A DNA stretch of 64,000 nucleotides, from NCBI RefSeq assembly GCF_003590095.1, contig NC_039478.1, positions 5,084,001 to 5,148,000 of the forward strand. Direction: 5' to 3'. This stretch comes from Trichoplusia ni. Its lineage: Eukaryota; Arthropoda; Insecta; Lepidoptera; Noctuidae. A model generated the notes under the pieces. The model was not told the origin of the DNA. It searched no databases and worked only from the letters and a program-made list of their open reading frames with translations. This document shows, piece after piece, positions 60,958-64,000 of this stretch. The translations under genes were made by a program, and so were the position numbers. Position 1 is the stretch's first letter; every line of letters starts with the position of its first letter.

Positions 60958-62919
60958 TTAAAAATATTCAACTTGAAATATAACCATACCAAAGAGAACA
61001 AGTTCACACGGGCTCACTAAACAATTTCTGTCATTCAAATGTTAATTATTGGAAAGTAAAGCGTTGGCGTCATTTACTACTGATGCTGAGATATTAGTAG
61101 CATAACAATAAATCGTCTTAAAGGAAACCAGCTTAGTTGTAAAGAGATAAAAGTGCGTGGGTTTGAGAGAAGTTAAGCACAGTTGCTTAAGTACGCCTTT
61201 TATGCTGCTTAATATAGCAAAAGCGTCTTGGTGGAACACGAATGCTGAATTATTTAACGTTTACTCGACTCACGCACTTTTGTACTCACAACATAACGTT
61301 ACAGAGATTTTTTATTTTCGATGTTACCAAAGCTTAGCACATTTAAGCAAGACAAATAGGTGATGATATTATAGAAAAATATTCATAATACTTAGGCGAA
61401 TGACTGATGCTTACAACGTTATTGCTAATGCATGAATTATTGTAATAATATTCATTATTTATACTCAATACGAACAATATTTTCAAATCCATCTGTCACT
61501 GTAAGAAAATACGTCGCGACTTATGTATATTGATGAACTCGAAATTTATCATAAAATTCATCTAAAGGTTTGTTCCTAAATCATGATTTACATAAAATCG
61601 TGAGCTTTTAGTTTCTATGCGTCTGTCGAATGTTAAAACCAATAGAAAAGCGAATAAAATTATGTTCGAATGCATCTGCCTGAAAGCAACGCGATTTTAA
61701 ATAACAAAATCTGCTACTTCATTATTCAAATCGCGAGATTATGTTAATTTGAGCTATTTGTAAGCAGGTTTGATTTACTTATGCGCCAGTGTGCGGCATG
61801 TAACAGTTTCTTTGAATAAATTTATGTATTATCAACCGCTACCGTTCTGCATTTGTGTGGGTTCCGCAAATACACCTACGAACATAATTAACTTCTCCAC
61901 TCATTATCATAAATACGGTGGCATTGTCTTCGCTGCCATATTTATGTTTTATATGGCTTAATTTAATTAGTGTGAATTCTCATTTCGTATTCTTGATATC
62001 AATTTAGTCGTTTATTTTTGTGAGTTTATTTTCGTACATAACTTTGATTGCATTTAGTTTAGGGGTAAGAAGGTTTCGACCAAACATTTTTTTTAACAAT
62101 AACAGTTTCGAAGTTAGACAAGTTGAGAAAATTCTCGAAGAACGTCCTTAAGTCTTAAGTTCTTCGACAGAAATCACCAACAAAGTCTGTAAACGGTCGG
62201 TACGCTGGTTGTGTCCATTCAAACAAAACAAACAATACGTCATTTTGGAATCTAAAAACATAATATTGGTGAAGTTAATGAGCAAACCGCTTTACGATCA
62301 ATCTATCCAATAGGTTTAGATAGCGTAGATGAACGGGAGGTACGTAGAGTGGGATCGGACAGTGACCCCGACGGCATTCCAACGCACGTCCGCTGTACCT
62401 GCTCTCTTTACTTTTAACTAGAATTTACAAAAAACTTACGAGTACTATCGGTGTGATGGCACGATTAATTCTGAATTCTAAAAGTGAAGAAAGACTAGAA
62501 TATTAAACGGATATGTTTTTTTTTATAAACTTTGTTCTAAACTATGAAGTCTAAAAATCAGTGGACGCTTCAGAAGTTTTAATATCCATTAAAAGTACCC
62601 GATATAGATCAGCATAATTAAGATCCTTTTCAATCTCTTTACTCGTTTCGAAATCGTAAAAATCACGTTACTTTATCGGCTTGGATGGTATAAAAGTGCT
62701 AAGTTCGTCGTTGGCTATAAAGCATAGGTATAAGGTTGCAAGTCAACTGTCTATAAACAGTGTGACTCGTTTCTCAGACCTTGTTAACTTTGCTTAGCAT
62801 GGGAGATAGAACTCGTTCCATTCAAAATAAGAATAGTATCTAAAATCATTAGCTGATTTTTTTTGGAATCAAGACACTTAGAATAGTCCATATACCTTCT
62901 GATATAGCCTTTCAATCAA

Positions 62920-62975
62920 CCAATTCAGCCTTTGAAGTCCACCGCTGGACATAAACCTCAGGTTTCCTAGGTCAC
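62920..62975 (-). mobile_element. Very short RTE 3' remnant
   Basis: On the minus strand, 'gaggtttatgtccagcggtggacttcaaaggctgaat' matches the common RTE 3' end 'ggcctatgtccagcagtggac...aggctgaatgatg'. Only about 55 nt remain. Confidence 0.5.
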
Positions 62976-63639
62976 CTTATATTGTTGCACAAAATTTCGT
63001 GTAAAAAAATAACAGGTCCCAAACATTTCATTCAACAAAATGAAATGCGTTATAAACAAGCATAGAGATTCAGTTGGACCACCGCATCATACATTCAGAA
63101 TAAAATAAAACGAAAAAACATCAAGAGAAACTGATTTGATCTGTAGTGTTGGTCACAGTAAGAACCAACACAGCTTAGACAAGGTGAAAAATAAACTAAT
63201 TTAATATCCCTCATTGGGTAAACATCGATATACCTTATTATACGCCTGGTTGTTTCCAAAGGCTAATTATAAATTTAATCATTTAATTTTATGTGCAGGT
63301 GTTTCAATTTCATAAGCCTATGTAGAATTGACAGGTCTATAATAGTTCTTAGTCTGCATCCGTTACCCACTTCTCGAACGTTATTCGATAGGCAATCTCA
63401 ACCACGATTGAAATGGAAAAAGCCATTTTGACCCGAATCGGTAGATGAAGTATATTTTATGTCACTTGGAAGTTAAAATAACAGTGAACTGTTTGAATGA
63501 AAGAAAACCTTTGAATCAAAGTTTAATCAACCGAATAAAATTTACCGAAATTCTGTTTGACTTTGTACTCAATTCTGTCACAACGGCTATACATTGCAGC
63601 TTGTTAAATGAAACGAGAATGTTTTAAGAACCTGTTTCC

Positions 63640-63961
63640 GCACTTGCAAATGGTTTCTCAGCCTAACCAATTGCATTTGCAGCAGAAAAAAAAATAACTT
63701 CGACATCTTTAGCTGTTTTAGTTAAGTAACTGACGCTTTATATTCAATTGCCACTTCTGTGAGTGTTATGTCGTTGTTATCAATTCCAGTTATTACTGTT
63801 TTATTGTTCGTTTCATGAGTCACTCGCAGGTTTTCTACACCGGCGCCATCTTTTGTAAGTGTCTTCCAAAATACATTATCCGCCCGGCAACCGTAATGGA
63901 AAATATTTTTAATGTAACCCATTAGCGCGGGATCTCGGTCCTCTCTGTAATTTGGAGTCAA
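63640..63961 (-). pseudogene. Degraded coding-like segment at the right edge
   Basis: 79 open codons (MTPNYREDRDPALMGYIKNI, DNVFWKTLTKDGAGVENLRV, DITLTEVAIEYKASVT), then stop. The same frame goes on with KTAKDVEVIFFSAANAIG, stop, AEKPFASAETG. Protein-like in composition and interrupted by stops, so probably a decayed gene or element. No family recognised. Confidence 0.3.
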
Positions 63962-64000
63962 AGTTTTTTAATCTTCACTCCGTGTCTTGATGGGGTTCTG

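Larger units (their letters stand above)
40972..64000 (+). other. Intron of the Odd-family gene or sequence beyond it
   Basis: Begins with the donor AG|GTAAGT. The expected continuation of finger 2 and fingers 3-5 was not found on the plus strand to the end of the window. The region holds the inverted-repeat transposon, a non-LTR element and degraded repeats listed separately. Elsewhere only scattered short open frames without recognisable domains are seen. Confidence 0.5.

Noticed and set aside
62310..62410. Possible exon encoding EREVRRVGSDSDPDGIPTHV
   Set aside because: An acceptor-like site exists, but no donor, partner exon or family match was found.
1..64000. CRISPR arrays, bacterial operons or phage genes
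   Set aside because: No regularly spaced direct repeats. The gene structure is split by GT/AG introns.

Overview
This is an insect nuclear genome window, most likely from a moth or butterfly. It is AT-rich, has long introns with GT/AG junctions, and carries repeat fragments that resemble lepidopteran families: an RTE coding tail ending in (TGA)n, a CR1-like LINE with a (TCAAAA)n-type tail, a 5S-rRNA-headed SINE, and 'agctgacccagcaaacg' and 'ctagctgttgccagcg' repeats. No prokaryotic gene organisation is present. Gene and family names below come from reading the sequence, without database searches.

Left half (1-32 kb): one large plus-strand gene whose 5' end lies outside the window. I joined 32 coding exons from 1499 to 28943. 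Every splice phase agrees, giving 6,388 nt and about 2,128 residues down to a TGA stop. The first ~1,800 residues are Pro/Ser/Thr/Lys-rich and mostly low complexity. The C-terminus carries one PDZ domain and two PH domains, which suggests a membrane- or cortex-associated scaffold. A second, internal promoter (initiator at 22311-22316, DPE at 22340-22344) and a short first exon starting at ATG 22525 predict a 367-residue isoform made of little more than PDZ-PH-PH. An intronless minus-strand gene for a secreted, cysteine-rich, EGF-domain protein (19281-20483) sits inside one intron of the host gene.

Right half (32-64 kb): a GC-rich promoter and 5'UTR exon at about 32.28-32.81 kb, with a 7.3 kb intron, lead to a coding exon (40071-40971) of an Odd-skipped-family C2H2 zinc-finger transcription factor, most likely bowl. 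The exon ends inside zinc finger 2, between its two zinc-binding histidines. The remaining fingers were not found before 64,000, so the next intron is probably longer than 23 kb.

Mobile DNA: a 5'-truncated CR1-like LINE (8711-10633, minus), a second non-LTR element with an uninterrupted 746-codon ORF (55714-58113, minus), a 1,749-bp element with perfect 20-bp terminal inverted repeats and TA flanks that encodes only the head and tail of a transposase (42397-44145), and several short RTE/SINE remnants. Much of the remaining sequence is intron or intergenic DNA in which I could identify nothing.
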